From contig CAJVPP010000693.1 of the NCBI GenBank assembly GCA_910592005.1, positions 1 to 27,566 of the forward strand: a DNA stretch of 27,566 bases, given 5' to 3'. Numbering within the stretch: the first letter of the stretch is position 1; each line of letters begins with the position of its first letter. This document shows positions 1 through 9,935 of the stretch, piece by piece. Below the pieces are notes generated by a model. It saw only the letters and a program-made list of their open reading frames with translations. It did no database searches and had not been told where the DNA came from. The position numbers were made by a program, and so were the translations under genes. This DNA is from Funneliformis mosseae. Lineage: Eukaryota; Glomeromycota; Glomeromycetes; Glomerales; Glomeraceae.

Positions 1-1270
1 AAAGAAAATTAAAACAAAGATAGTTCTTATTATTAATATGTATTATTTATAAGAGATTTTTGAATTAGATATTGAATAGACTAAATATAATATTTTTAAA
101 TAAAATTCTAGATGATATTTGTCAAAATTAAATAGATTAAACAGTCTTATAACAATATAATAAAATTTTAAATAAAATTAATAAAATAGAATGTAATCAA
201 TATTCAGACTAAACTTATGAATATGAAAAAAGATTTTCTTAAAAATAATACATACTAGTTATTTTAAAATAATTCTCATTTTATATTATTAAAGATATAA
301 GTTAAATCCTAACTAAAAATAATTAATTTATAAAATACAAATAAAAGATGTTTTAAAATATGTATGAAAACTTATTTAATAAGTAAAGAGACCTATAAAG
401 AGGAATGTAAAGTAAGAAATCTTCATAATATTAATAAATTATAGTATTTTAATAATATACTGAACTTTTTTAGTATAAATTTTTAGTTACATTATGTGAT
501 ATTAATATATTCAAAGAAAATATTTTAAATTACGCTATAAATGTATTTTATCTTATACTTGAAAATAATGATAAGAAACAATTAATTAGAAAGTTAGATC
601 AGTTCTATATATTAGAGTATAATTATCAAAGAAAATATCTAATAGATTTAATATTATTTATCAAAAGAAAAAAAGATTTGAGAGATCATTATAATATTAA
701 TAATATATTAAAAGGGTAAAATATGCATTACTATTTTATTAATCAAGATAATTCTCTTAGTATTTGATCAGATTTTCATTATCTTTTTGAAATATTTGTA
801 TTCTCAGAAGATCTAATATTACTGTTAGCAATATAGCTTATATAATATTTATGGTAAAATTGAGAAAAGTTTAACTTTCAGATAGGATCTAACATTTTAT
901 ACTGTATGGTTTTATGTTTAACATCTTCTGTAATTTTTTAAACTTTGATTTAGATTTTTCTGCTTTGCAAATAATGCAGAGTCTAATGAGTTTTTTCTAT
1001 AAATTTTAGTGGCATTTTTTTATAGTTACATAAAATTATTTTCAAGTATCTGTCATTATTAATCATTATTTTAAATTATATAAAATATATAATTATTTGA
1101 TATTACATATTTTTGTGTAAAGATCAATTATAAAATGTCTATTATGCTAATTTTTCAGAAAAATAATACTATATTATATTATTTAAAGATTACTATAGTC
1201 ACATGTAAAAATGCTAGAATTGTAAAGCTTGATTGACTGATATAATTATCAGATTTTAATCTTATTGAAA
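1..1270. other. AT-rich DNA without recognisable gene
   Basis: No frame gives a coherent protein on either strand; every frame is closed by frequent TAA/TAG. Composition is overwhelmingly A/T with scattered short A and T runs. It is probably old mobile-element sequence, by analogy with the relics further along, but nothing here identifies a family. Confidence 0.6.
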
Positions 1271-1272
1271 AT

Positions 1273-1438
1273 ATTTAAGACCTTTACAATAAAAAAAAGA
1301 AAAAAAAATTAGAAAAATAAAAAATAAGTTAATACTAAATCTGAATATATTTTAATCTAAAAATCATATTTAGCTTATAAAAATAAAATTAAATTTTTTC
1401 AGTTATTTCCTTTTTCTATTACAAAGATCTCATTTAAT
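1273..1438. mobile_element. Decayed copy of a small TIR element (MITE-like)
   Basis: This is the older of two related elements in the window; the other is at 14078-14244. The left end reads aagacctttacaat and the right end attacaaagatctc, which are imperfect inverted complements. The interior shares the word order of the second copy: aaataaaaaa, then agttaata, taaatctgaa, a ttggcttataaa-like block (here ttagcttataaa) and ttatttcctttttctatt before the right end. There is no coding capacity. Ends are uncertain by several bases and no target-site duplication can be fixed. By structure it is a non-autonomous DNA transposon; the superfamily is not assigned. Confidence 0.6.
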
Positions 1439-1470
1439 TAAAAATAAAAAGGATAGTTTACTATTACTCA

Positions 1471-1713
1471 TTATTACTATCTAATATTAATATACTTATA
1501 GAATATATTAAAGATGCATAGAATAATTTTCTTCCTGAATATTATCAAAAATTAATCAATAGTATACCTTAAAGAACTAATGAATTATTTCTGTAAATAA
1601 AAATAGAATTAATTATTAAATTTTTGTAAAATTCAATAAAGAAAAATGTAATAAATATATCAACTAGAGTTTTAAATCAGATTAAATTAACTTGTTTACT
1701 TAATCTAACTTAA
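1471..1713 (+). pseudogene. Coding relic interrupted by TAG/TAA codons, unknown family
   Basis: One frame reads as plausible protein through about 80 codons, with segments such as NILIEYIKDA, NNFLPEYYQKLINSIP, RTNELFL and NSIKKNVINISTRV, broken by one TAG (1519) and several TAA codons. Each stop sits where glutamine (CAG/CAA) would fit. The peptide looks helical and charged, as in element-encoded proteins, but I do not recognise a domain. It lies just right of the 1.3-kb TIR element and runs into the foldback region at about 1.68 kb. AT-rich DNA can produce such frames by chance, so confidence is modest. Confidence 0.3.
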
Positions 1714-2060
1714 TCTAAAATTCAGATCAAGTTAATAGATTTTCAAGTTAATATAAGTTTAGGTTAACAGATAAACCTGACTTGACTTAATTTAACTTAA
1801 CAAAATTTAAGTTAACTAATCATTCTTAAATGATAATTTTATTATTCTTAAATGATATATTTATTATTTTGAATGATATTTTATCATTCAATTAAAATGA
1901 TTTGTTATTATTCTTCTTAAATTATAATTAATTATTTTTTTTTAATAATTAGGATAGGTTAGATCAAATAAAAATTAAAATTAGGTCAGTTTTTATTTGA
2001 TCTAATCTGATTCTTCAATTCAGATAACTTTATTGACTTAACTTAAATTGATCTATTTAG
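1680..2060. repeat. Foldback-type repeat with internal short tandem repeat
   Basis: The left part repeats words such as cttaatctaacttaatct and caagttaata. The centre (about 1827-1920) repeats ttcttaaatgat / ttattattttgaatgata in tandem. The right part carries reverse-complement versions of the left words (gacttaacttaaattgatct). It ends in a near-perfect hairpin listed separately. It is probably a palindromic or MITE-like element; its ends cannot be set. Confidence 0.4.
1959..2005. repeat. Perfect 16-bp inverted repeat, 15-nt loop
   Basis: The arm at 1959-1974 (ttagatcaaataaaaa) is matched exactly by its complement at 1990-2005 (tttttatttgatctaa), with the loop at 1975-1989. No transcript context is visible, so this is read as part of a mobile-element end, not as a terminator. 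Confidence 0.75.
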
Positions 2061-4030
2061 ATTTTGTAAAATTTTTTAATATTGAAAAGTAGCTGGATTA
2101 TTTAGGTCACTACTTATATTATGATTTATATCTAAGAACTAATATTTTAATATTAGTGAACTAAATTCAACAATTTAAATAACAATGAAAGAAATATCTA
2201 AACTATACCTTTGAACTATATAATATTACTATTATTTGCATTTAATATGTAAAAAGATAACTAAAATCAAACTTAAATTATTTCATAAAGAGTAAGAAGA
2301 TATATATGAGTTTGTTTAAAATTAGATACAAGATAAAAATTTAATAGTATCATATTACATAACTTTTTAGAAATAAAAGATTATAACAAATAAAAAACTA
2401 ATAAATGGCTTTTTTATCTAGATATTAATAATTTATATAGATAAATTATATCCTAATATTTATTAACAGGAAGATTTTAATAGCTTGACCTAAATAATTT
2501 GTTAGATATTTAGATTATTTTACTGATTGTTAAATGAGGTAATACTTGAAAAGTAAAGTTAAAATATCTGGATCAATTTCATTCAATACATACTGAATAC
2601 TCACTCTATTTAGAATGTTAAATAGATAAGTATAATAAGCTAAGTCTACATTAATAATAATTTAATTAATAAACTAAGTGATAGCAAATCTGCAGAAACA
2701 CAACAATTGGTAGTAACATTAAAAACTAAAGAATTTATTATTGAAATCTTTAATAATATTTTGAACTAAGAATGGAACTTGAATATATTTATTAAATACT
2801 AAAATTTAATCAATCTTCTTGGCTAAAACTATATATTATAGTAAATACAATTTAACTTCATGACACAAAAAATGCTTTTAAAAAAGGTTTATAAAAATTA
2901 ATGAATAATACGGTATTCAAAAAAAACTATAAAAATATCTAGTATTACACATAAGTAAATTTAGTATAACTAATAGAAGAAGAATATTAACTTTACAAAA
3001 TTAAGTTTCTTGATTTTTAATTTTTTAATAATTTACTGATTAATTAATGCTATTTTTTGAGTTAAAAGTTGACTTAAAGGAGTTTTTCTTGAAAGTAGAA
3101 TATAAACTAGTTATAATGTTTTAAGAAATTCAATAAAAAAGGATTTTTAATGATTTGTTATAAAATTTCATAAATTATAAATACTTTAACAAATATATAA
3201 TTATTTCTTTAATTTTTTTTTTTAATTAATCTTATGTATTCTATAAAATTTAAAACTTTTAATTAAGTTTTCTTTGGTTAAATTTTTTTATATTTTTGAT
3301 GTTAAATTTATATTTTTTTATTATTATTTCATTTTTAATAATATGAGTTATTAAATGATTAAAAAAAAAAAGTCTTAAACTTTAGATGATACTTTTAAAC
3401 ATAAATTTGTTAAATACTCTTTACATATTTTTAATAATTTCTTATACTAATATTTTTTACAATAAGTACAGGTAGCATTATAATATCCTTTAAAATTTAT
3501 TGATTTTGTGTAATATGTATTTCCTATATTATAGATTTTGGTTTTTCATTTTGCATTTTTTGTATTAAGTTGAAAAAAACATTCTTATTTAAGTAAAAAC
3601 ATGAGATTGTTGATCCAATTTTATGAAAACCTCTTTTTTAATATATTATATTATCACATTGTAAATTTCTTTTAAAAATAAATTATTTAAATTATCTAAA
3701 TATAAAAAAATCAAAAATTAAAGTTTTTAAAAAAAAAATAATTAATTAATTACAGTTAAACTATTTTAGATAAATAATATTATATTTTAATTTTATTGAA
3801 TTAATTTATTTAGATAAAAATATTCTTGGTTAAAATCATATAAATTATAATTTCAGATATATTAGTTAGTATTAAAAGACTAAAATATTTCAGAATAATA
3901 TCAGATTTTTGCCTAAATTATAAAATTTATAAACAAATTTCATATTAGCTTTCAAAATCTAAAATATTTAGAATTTAAAAATAGGATTTCATTTATAGCA
4001 TTAAACTAATACCTTAAGTTTTGGTGAAAT
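2061..4030. other. AT-rich DNA without recognisable gene
   Basis: No open frame of useful length and no family motif on either strand. A/T homopolymer runs are common (for example at 3220 and 3361). The last part (about 3900-4030) leads into the retroelement relic. Confidence 0.55.
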
Positions 4031-4037
4031 AGCCTTT

Positions 4038-4907
4038 AAATTATCTGAAAGTGAGTTAAGTAGCTCTAGTGATTCAGAAAGTGAAAAAAAATATAAAGTC
4101 AAAGTTACAAAAAAAAGTAACTTCTAATTTCAAAGACTTTAATAAGCATAAGAAATCATCTAGCAGAAATCATCTTTTTTAGGTTTACAAACTATTAAAA
4201 AGGATAGTAAAGTTCTAAATCATTTTAAAATTCTTACAAATAATAATATTTTAAATGGATTTTTTGCTATTTTATGATCAACAGTTGATTCTTTTATTTG
4301 CATTTAACTTAGAGAAGTTTCTATTAATTCATATAATATATTTTTATGCTAAATGCATTATATTGAAAGATCCTATTCTAAATCATTTTATTTCAAATTT
4401 CTTAGACAAGAAATGTGAAAAGTTTTGAAATAGAATTACTATAGTATTACAAAATCTTATAACTAATATCAGATTTAATTTGAATTGCTTCTTAACAAAT
4501 AAATCTATTACAAAATGTCTAGCAACAAGTTGCTTCACAATTACTACAAAATACCCAAGTAGAACAGCAACCTTTATAAATGAATCAGCTTCAAATAATC
4601 AACTAACTATTAATTCATCTGCAAAATATTTCATAGCCAAATCCTATGGAAATTAATTTTTATTCATAAAATTATTCCTAATGATATTGTAACTATTACT
4701 TGCCAAATTATTTTACCATTAGGAAAAACTGTTCAAATATCTGATGCATTAATAGATAGCAGAGCAAATTGCTCTCTTAAACCAAAAGGTCTTGCAAAAC
4801 AATTATCTTTTACATTTTTACACTTTCTTACCTATAATTTACATTCATTTTCATCAAAATATCTGTTAGGCTGTCTCCAATATCAAGGTACAAAAGAAAT
4901 AATTTGA
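4038..4907 (+). pseudogene. LTR-retroelement Gag/aspartic-protease relic
   Basis: Three parts are visible on the plus strand. At 4038-4127 a Ser/acidic then Lys-rich stretch (SESELSSSSDSESEKK) ends at TAA. At about 4500-4670 a Gln-rich stretch (QQVASQLLQNTQVEQQP) is interrupted by TAG and TAA. At 4674-4907 an open 77-codon frame contains DALIDSRANCSL (aspartate codon at 4755), which matches the retropepsin signature of LTR retroelements, usually ALIDSGANCSFI. The glycine after Asp-Ser is Arg here (aga), so the site is inactive. Beta-rich sequence (VTITCQIILPLG) precedes the motif, as expected. No reverse transcriptase or integrase follows; the next unit runs in from the opposite strand at 4991. 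A Ty3/gypsy-type origin is most likely from the motif but not proven. Confidence 0.55.
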
Positions 4908-4990
4908 TCATTAAGAGTAATAATCTTTAAATCTTTATCAAATATAACATCTTCCAACTCTTTATACTTGATTCTTTTAAATTCTTCTTA

Positions 4991-6817
4991 TCATTTTGAG
5001 TTGGGTAACTTGCCAATCTTCTTATCTTTCTCGATTATAGATTTATCTAAGGTGGAAATACATACTACTTTTAATTCAGAGACACGAGAATTATACTGGT
5101 TTTCTAACTTTTGATTAAAAGAATACGTCGCCTGTTTCATATCCATAAAGTATTTATTATATTCATTCTCTAAACGAATCTTAAGAGCATCATATTCATC
5201 TTTTAACTGTTTACATTTAGCTGGGATTCAATAGTTTTCTTAATATATTTTCCTCTATTTCAGCAATACTTCTCGCTCCTCTAACTGTTTCTCAAATCCA
5301 TCTAGTCGGGACAAAGTACTGGGACCATTTGGAGTAGCATTAGCATCTACTTTAATACGTTAGCGATCTTTTTTCTTGTAGTATCTATTAACCTCCTTCG
5401 TAAGCAATTCCTCAATATCTGGATGGATTCCGCCAGCCTGTTCCTCAGACAGTGGATTATATTTACGGTTTGTAAGGCGTAATCATACATCTTTTTTATA
5501 GATGGAGGCAAATGCTCGAGCAAATCATTATAATGATCATTGAAATGCGGTTGGCTGATCATAGAAGATTAATTGGGCTGAAAAGATATCACTGTTTTGG
5601 AAAATTCCTGAGAAATTAGGAAATACGAAAATTCAAGGAAGTCCATCTCATCCTAGAAGTTTGAGTATTCTGGCAAAAATTCCGCCTAGAGATTAGTCAA
5701 AAATTTGCCGAGGTCTAGATTCTGGGAAAAAAATACCGATATTATTCTTGGAAAATTAACCTAAGGTGCAGTACATGTTGCTTTCATAGAAGCAAGGACT
5801 TTTTCCATCTCATGCATTTTGCGTCTTCATTTTATTAATACCATGACGCAAATGCTGATTGACTTTAACCCGCTCTGCATGAATCGGTCAAAAGGTTCTC
5901 TATTATATTTAAGCAATTGCTGTGAAAGACGCCAAGTTCATATTTAACCCGGTCTTCGATTTCCCGCTTCATGATTGCAGGCAATATCATCAGTATCTGT
6001 AACATAAGAAATAGGCGATGTTAAAGATGTGTGACATTCAGGCCAACTTTGAGGGCGAAGTTTTTTCCGATCCATAGTTTTGCGACTCCGATCTAAAGAT
6101 TTCTGGTAAATCTCTAATTTATGACGCAAATATTCTTTTATCCGATCACATTTCTCTGAAATTTGTTCTTGAGGAATTGGTTTGTGAGAATGATGCAGGA
6201 TCCTTTGATAAGCCCTATCTTTTATGCCTTTCAGAAGTTTATCAATAATACACTTATAATCGGAATGGACAGTTATTTTGCGCGCCCGGCTTCTCACAAG
6301 TTCAAAACCAGAAAAAAAATATATACATATTATGCTAGAATTATGAATGATATAGAAATTAGATAAAATGCTAATTGCGTAAGTTAACAATATATTAGCC
6401 TTTTTAATTTGCTCCAAGAAATCGATACCTTCTGTTTGAGCTGCTTTATCCAAAGAATCAATTTGTATTGCTTTATAGAGAAACTACTAATCTCTGTCTG
6501 CATTCCGGTACCCATACTATAAACAAAAGCCTTCGACTTTTTTCCTGTTCATAAACAATTAATTTATGGCGCAAATATTGCTCAATCCGATCACTTTTTT
6601 CTGCAATTTCTTCTGGTAAAACAGGATTGCGCTTTATATTAAGTAATTGATCAAAAGCTCTTTTGACTAGACTTGGTGGCATTTTATCTATAATAAGCTT
6701 ATAATCAGGATGGAAAGTGGGTATAAGTCAATCTCTTCGATGCCTGCCATTTGGTAACGAATTTATTTTATCTGCGTAATGTTCTAGTGTTTGAACGAAG
6801 TATAAAATTTGCAACAT
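4991..6817 (-). pseudogene. Broken gene: four diverged helical modules plus coiled-coil tail
   Basis: Read from ATG 6817 downward. A 30-residue helical start (LQILYFVQTLEHYADKIN) meets an in-frame TGA (6728-6730). Module 1 follows (6722-6473: TFHPDYK, IIDKMPPS, NPVLPEEI, DRIEQYLRHKL, WVPEC). Module 2 (6453-5944) has TVHSDYK, IIDKL, DRIKEYLRHKL and SWPECHTSL. Module 3 (about 5935-5764) is shattered: LSQQLLKYNREP, then RVKVNQHLRHG in another frame. Module 4 (5562-5363: HFNDHYN, LEHLPPSIKK) shifts frame near 5459 to NPLSEEQAG, then hits TAA at 5362-5360. After that stop the same frame continues as VDANATPNGPSTLSRLDGFE, then in shifted frames a charged coiled coil (CKQLKDEYDALKIRLENEY) to a stop at 4991-4993. 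DNA similarity between modules is visible (gacgcaaatattct at 6123, ggcgcaaatattgct at 6568, gacgcaaatgctg at 5845). I do not recognise the family. GC content is clearly above the flanks, so it was once a host-like gene. Confidence 0.6.
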
Positions 6818-7119
6818 CCCTCGATCGGTTAGGTATAAATAAAGAAATAAAGATGTATGCGGATAAAGTTTATTTTTGAGCCAAAAACGAATTGTGCACG
6901 ATGATCAAATAATTATAATATATTACACATACTCCTTATAAGTACATATGTAAAAAAAATGTATGCCGAAATATGAGCGAAGCTTTATTAATAATTATGT
7001 TCGAAATCAGTCACATTATATGACTCGTGGCGCAGTAAATGATTATACTTTATTACATAATTTACACAATAATGTTACATTATTTATACTCTTTTGCATG
7101 TTGAATTTGCTAGAGAATT

Positions 7120-8478
7120 TCAGGGAAGGGAATTTACGAGATTAGTTAATCTAGCCTCATCTGTTTCGTCTAAAAATTTAAATCCTTGATTTGGCAAATG
7201 TACGAAGAAAAATTGACCAAGGACATCAGTTCCAATTAGAGAACAGTCAACTTGATTTCCAGGTTTTGCTTGCCAAACTCTAAGATTATCTATACCTACC
7301 CACTTACTCCATCCATTATTGTCTCCAATGGAAACTTCAAATGTTGTTGATGCATATATAACATTAGCAGGGTATCCATATCCGACAGCTTTCAAGCTTA
7401 CATTTCTCCACCCAGTGCTCTACGGACATGATACGGAAGGGTCGTTTCTGGTGCACCTGAATCCATAACAGTTTTATACAATTTATTTCCTTCAGCAGGA
7501 TCATTAAAATTATACTCGAGTATGGCATAATTAGTTGTTCCTGATTGTCTAATTCGAATCCTAAGCTTTATTATAAATAAACAAATGACAAAATAAGTTT
7601 ATTTAATTACATTTATTTTTACACTGATCGGTACTGATATGGGAACTGATTGGTACTGATATGGCACTTATTTGCAACAATAATCAGTATTTCAGACCAG
7701 GTGTTCTTGATTAACATGTCGAGCAGACACTGTTCTTGCTGATGGAGACTTTACAAGATCATCACGACGCGATTTATCAACCGGTAAATATATTGCTCCA
7801 GGCATTTCTTCATCGAGATCCATCAGTTCCTTGTTCGTATATTCCGGCCCATATTTCTTCACTTGCTGTTTATACACCAATACCCATTCGTCTTTGTGCC
7901 CATCAAATGATCCCTTATCGATATTATCATAAAAGAAGATGAGATTGAATCCCGTTTCATCATCAAATTCCAAGGCAGATTCCTCGTCAGCCAAGAAAAA
8001 GAAAACCATAGCTCTGTTCGGATCATCTATCGAAGCGGGCCACCTGAAATCATGTCCCACACGATCTACAATGGCATTATTAGAAAGAATCTCAAAACGA
8101 CTACTTATTCAAGAAAGTTTCAGCCTTACCCAGAAATTTTTGCGCTTGCCCCGGTTCTGTTTCATACTTACGAAGAGACTCAATTGTCTCAGGATGGGAC
8201 ATTTCAGTCATTGTCGAATTTAACACTTTAGGCGAATTGGATGCTGTATCTTTAAATATTTATTAGAATGAAATCATCATTTAATGAATTGAATATTTTA
8301 CAATGAAAAGCATGAACCTCTCTTTCCGATGGACTTCAAAAACTTGGGTATCTTAAATAACTTTCTTCCTGTAGATATAAGTTAATAACAGAAAAAAAGT
8401 TTAGATTTAATGCAGTGGTATGTACTTACTTTTCTTTTTGTCATTAAGTTTCGAATCAGTTGTCGCAAAAGTGGACAT
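7120..8478 (-). CDS. Retropepsin-like aspartic protease, multi-exon, one frameshift
   Basis: Exon 1 is 8478-8430 (MSTFATTDSK start, donor GTAAGT at 8429). Exon 2 is 8243-8130 (acceptor gatacag, donor GTAAGG at 8129). Exon 3 runs from 8065 (intron 64 nt, acceptor attgtag, branch-like ctaat) to one of three phase-0 donors (7754, 7715 or 7697). Exon 4 starts at 7565 after aataaag. All exon-exon junctions I could set keep frame. The N-terminal domain (about 170 aa; motifs HDFRWPASIDDPN, DEWVLVYKQQVKKYGPEY, GAIYLPVDKS) is unfamiliar. Exon 4 holds the catalytic motif MDSGAPETTLP (Asp codon 7463-7461) and, about 75 residues on, SLIGTDVLGQ, the second hydrophobic-hydrophobic-Gly motif of retropepsins. 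Between them the frame slips near 7411: RRALG continues in another frame as WRNVSLKAVGYGYP, as if one G of a run were missing. Without that slip the protein would be about 320 aa. Either a recent pseudogene or a one-base sequence error. No reverse transcriptase is nearby, so it looks like a host gene. Confidence 0.7.
7623..7666. repeat. Two tandem 22-bp units inside intron 3 of the protease gene
   Basis: Units 7623-7644 and 7645-7666 match at 20 of 22 positions; each begins actgat and contains ggtactgatatgg. On the minus (gene) strand the pair offers four CAG triplets upstream of the acceptor used. None can serve as acceptor because the protease frame meets a TAA between them and 7565. Confidence 0.8.
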
Positions 8479-8831
8479 ATGGATGAAAACTAGTGAAAGA
8501 AAGGATTAGTATAGAAAAATAAGAAAAATAAATTTATTTTTTTGGTGTAAAATTTGGAAAATTTTTTTATATGGAATCTATCGAATCGATCAAGTTTTTA
8601 TGGGTCTGTTCTCAAATTTTTACAATAAAAAAATTTATGATAAAATGAAATTTTTTAAAACGAGGTTATGTGTAATACGATCTTACAAATATACGGATTA
8701 ATGTTGATCACAAAAGCAGATCATTTAAGATAACATTAAAATTTTATTATTATTATAATTATTTATATTAGAAAAAAAAGGATTTAATAAAATTTTAAAA
8801 AACTATTAATCATTTCATTAAAAGAATTATG

Positions 8832-9076
8832 ATTATTGGAAAAATATGGTTCCTTTCAAAGCACATTTAGCTTTCCATAACAATTTTCTTTTCTTTCAAT
8901 TATCTATAATTGTTTATAAACTACCAAGAGATTGAAAAATGAACGATTTCTCATGTACTCTTGAAAAAATTTATACCATTAGCCAATCTAACTAGAGGAA
9001 TTTTTCTATTCATAAAAGACTTTGAATAACACGAGAAGAAAGATCAAATATTATCAGAAATCTTGTGATAACTGTC
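8832..9076 (-). pseudogene. Possible Helitron N-terminal (DUF6570-like) relic
   Basis: Read on the minus strand from 9076. One frame gives CYSKSFMNRKIPLVRLANGI, which resembles the Cys...KxPxxxLANxL region that precedes the helicase in many Helitron proteins. After a frameshift a second frame gives KAKCALKGTIFFQ near 8836-8872, resembling the ALKGNxxxFPQ segment that follows in the same domain. Order and spacing agree with that family. Several TGA/TAA codons and at least one frameshift interrupt it, and no Rep or helicase motif is visible nearby. This rests on short motif recall and could be coincidence. Confidence 0.3.
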
Positions 9077-9611
9077 ATATATAAAACTAAAGTTTGTCTT
9101 ACAATTTTAAAATCATTTGCATATCTTAAAAAATGTTATTAGCATCACTATAAAATATATTAAGCTCTATTTAATCAATTTATCATTAAATGTATATATT
9201 CAACTCAAAGTATAGTTACTTGAAACGTGACAAGAATATGAAAAGTAATTTTATTATCAGTAATGTGGGTCTTATCAATTGTCTATTAGTATAGAAAATA
9301 CTTTTTAATTTTATTTTTCCTAAAATATTCTAATGATTATTCATTAACTGTTAGAATTATTTTCATCAATATAGAAAAAAAGTAAGTCATAAATTCTAAC
9401 CCATTTTTTTTGTTGTCTCTTAAATACCATTTCAATATTCCAGCAAGATGATTGAATAATATATGAGTAATTTTCAGAGGAAAAGCATGTTGATCAAAAT
9501 AAGAAGTGTATTCTTATAAGAAGCTTTTCCAGTGTCTCAAATTTAATGTACTTAAATCAATGAAAAAATATGAAGAAATAAAAGAGGTTTAGTGATGTTA
9601 TATACATCACC

Positions 9612-9788
9612 ATGCATATAATTCAAGACTCATTAGTATTAGATTTTTAAAAGGCAAAAATAACATCTTTTATCAGAGACTTTAATAACAAAAAGCAAAT
9701 TTTAGCAGACTCTATATTAATTTTAGAAGCAAAAGTTTAAGTCATAAAAATTTTATTAAACAATAGTAAAATTATAAGAGATAATTAA
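9612..9788 (+). pseudogene. Coding relic interrupted by TAA codons, unknown family
   Basis: From ATG 9612 one frame gives MHIIQDSLVLDF, then TAA (9648), then KAKITSFIRDFNNKKQILAD and SILILEAKV, another TAA, and KILLNNSKIIRDN before a last TAA at 9786. The same frame is sensible a little upstream (FSDVIYIT). All interruptions are TAA, where CAA would fit. No domain was recognised. The amphipathic character suggests a real former protein; the AT-rich setting makes chance possible. Confidence 0.25.
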
Positions 9789-9852
9789 AAGGTACATAAA
9801 AATAATAAAAAAAAATTAAAAAAATAAAAAAAATATATCAAAAGAAAATAAC

Positions 9853-9935
9853 TTAAGAGCTATTACAAGTCTTTAACTGCAAAAGCGTATAAATAAACAA
9901 TATGTTAACAAACTAAAATGTGCGATAGCTCTTAA
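9853..9935. repeat. 11-bp inverted repeat pair around an 61-bp centre
   Basis: ttaagagctat at 9853-9863 has its exact complement atagctcttaa at 9925-9935, with weaker similarity outside the arms. It could be the ends of a very small inverted-repeat element. No target-site duplication is evident. Confidence 0.4.

Noticed and set aside
8102..8129. Frameshift in the protease gene between FLGKAETFLNK and EILSNNAIVDRV
   Set aside because: A 64-nt intron (GTAAGG at 8129 to tag at 8066, with a ctaat branch-like site) restores frame exactly, so no lesion is needed here.
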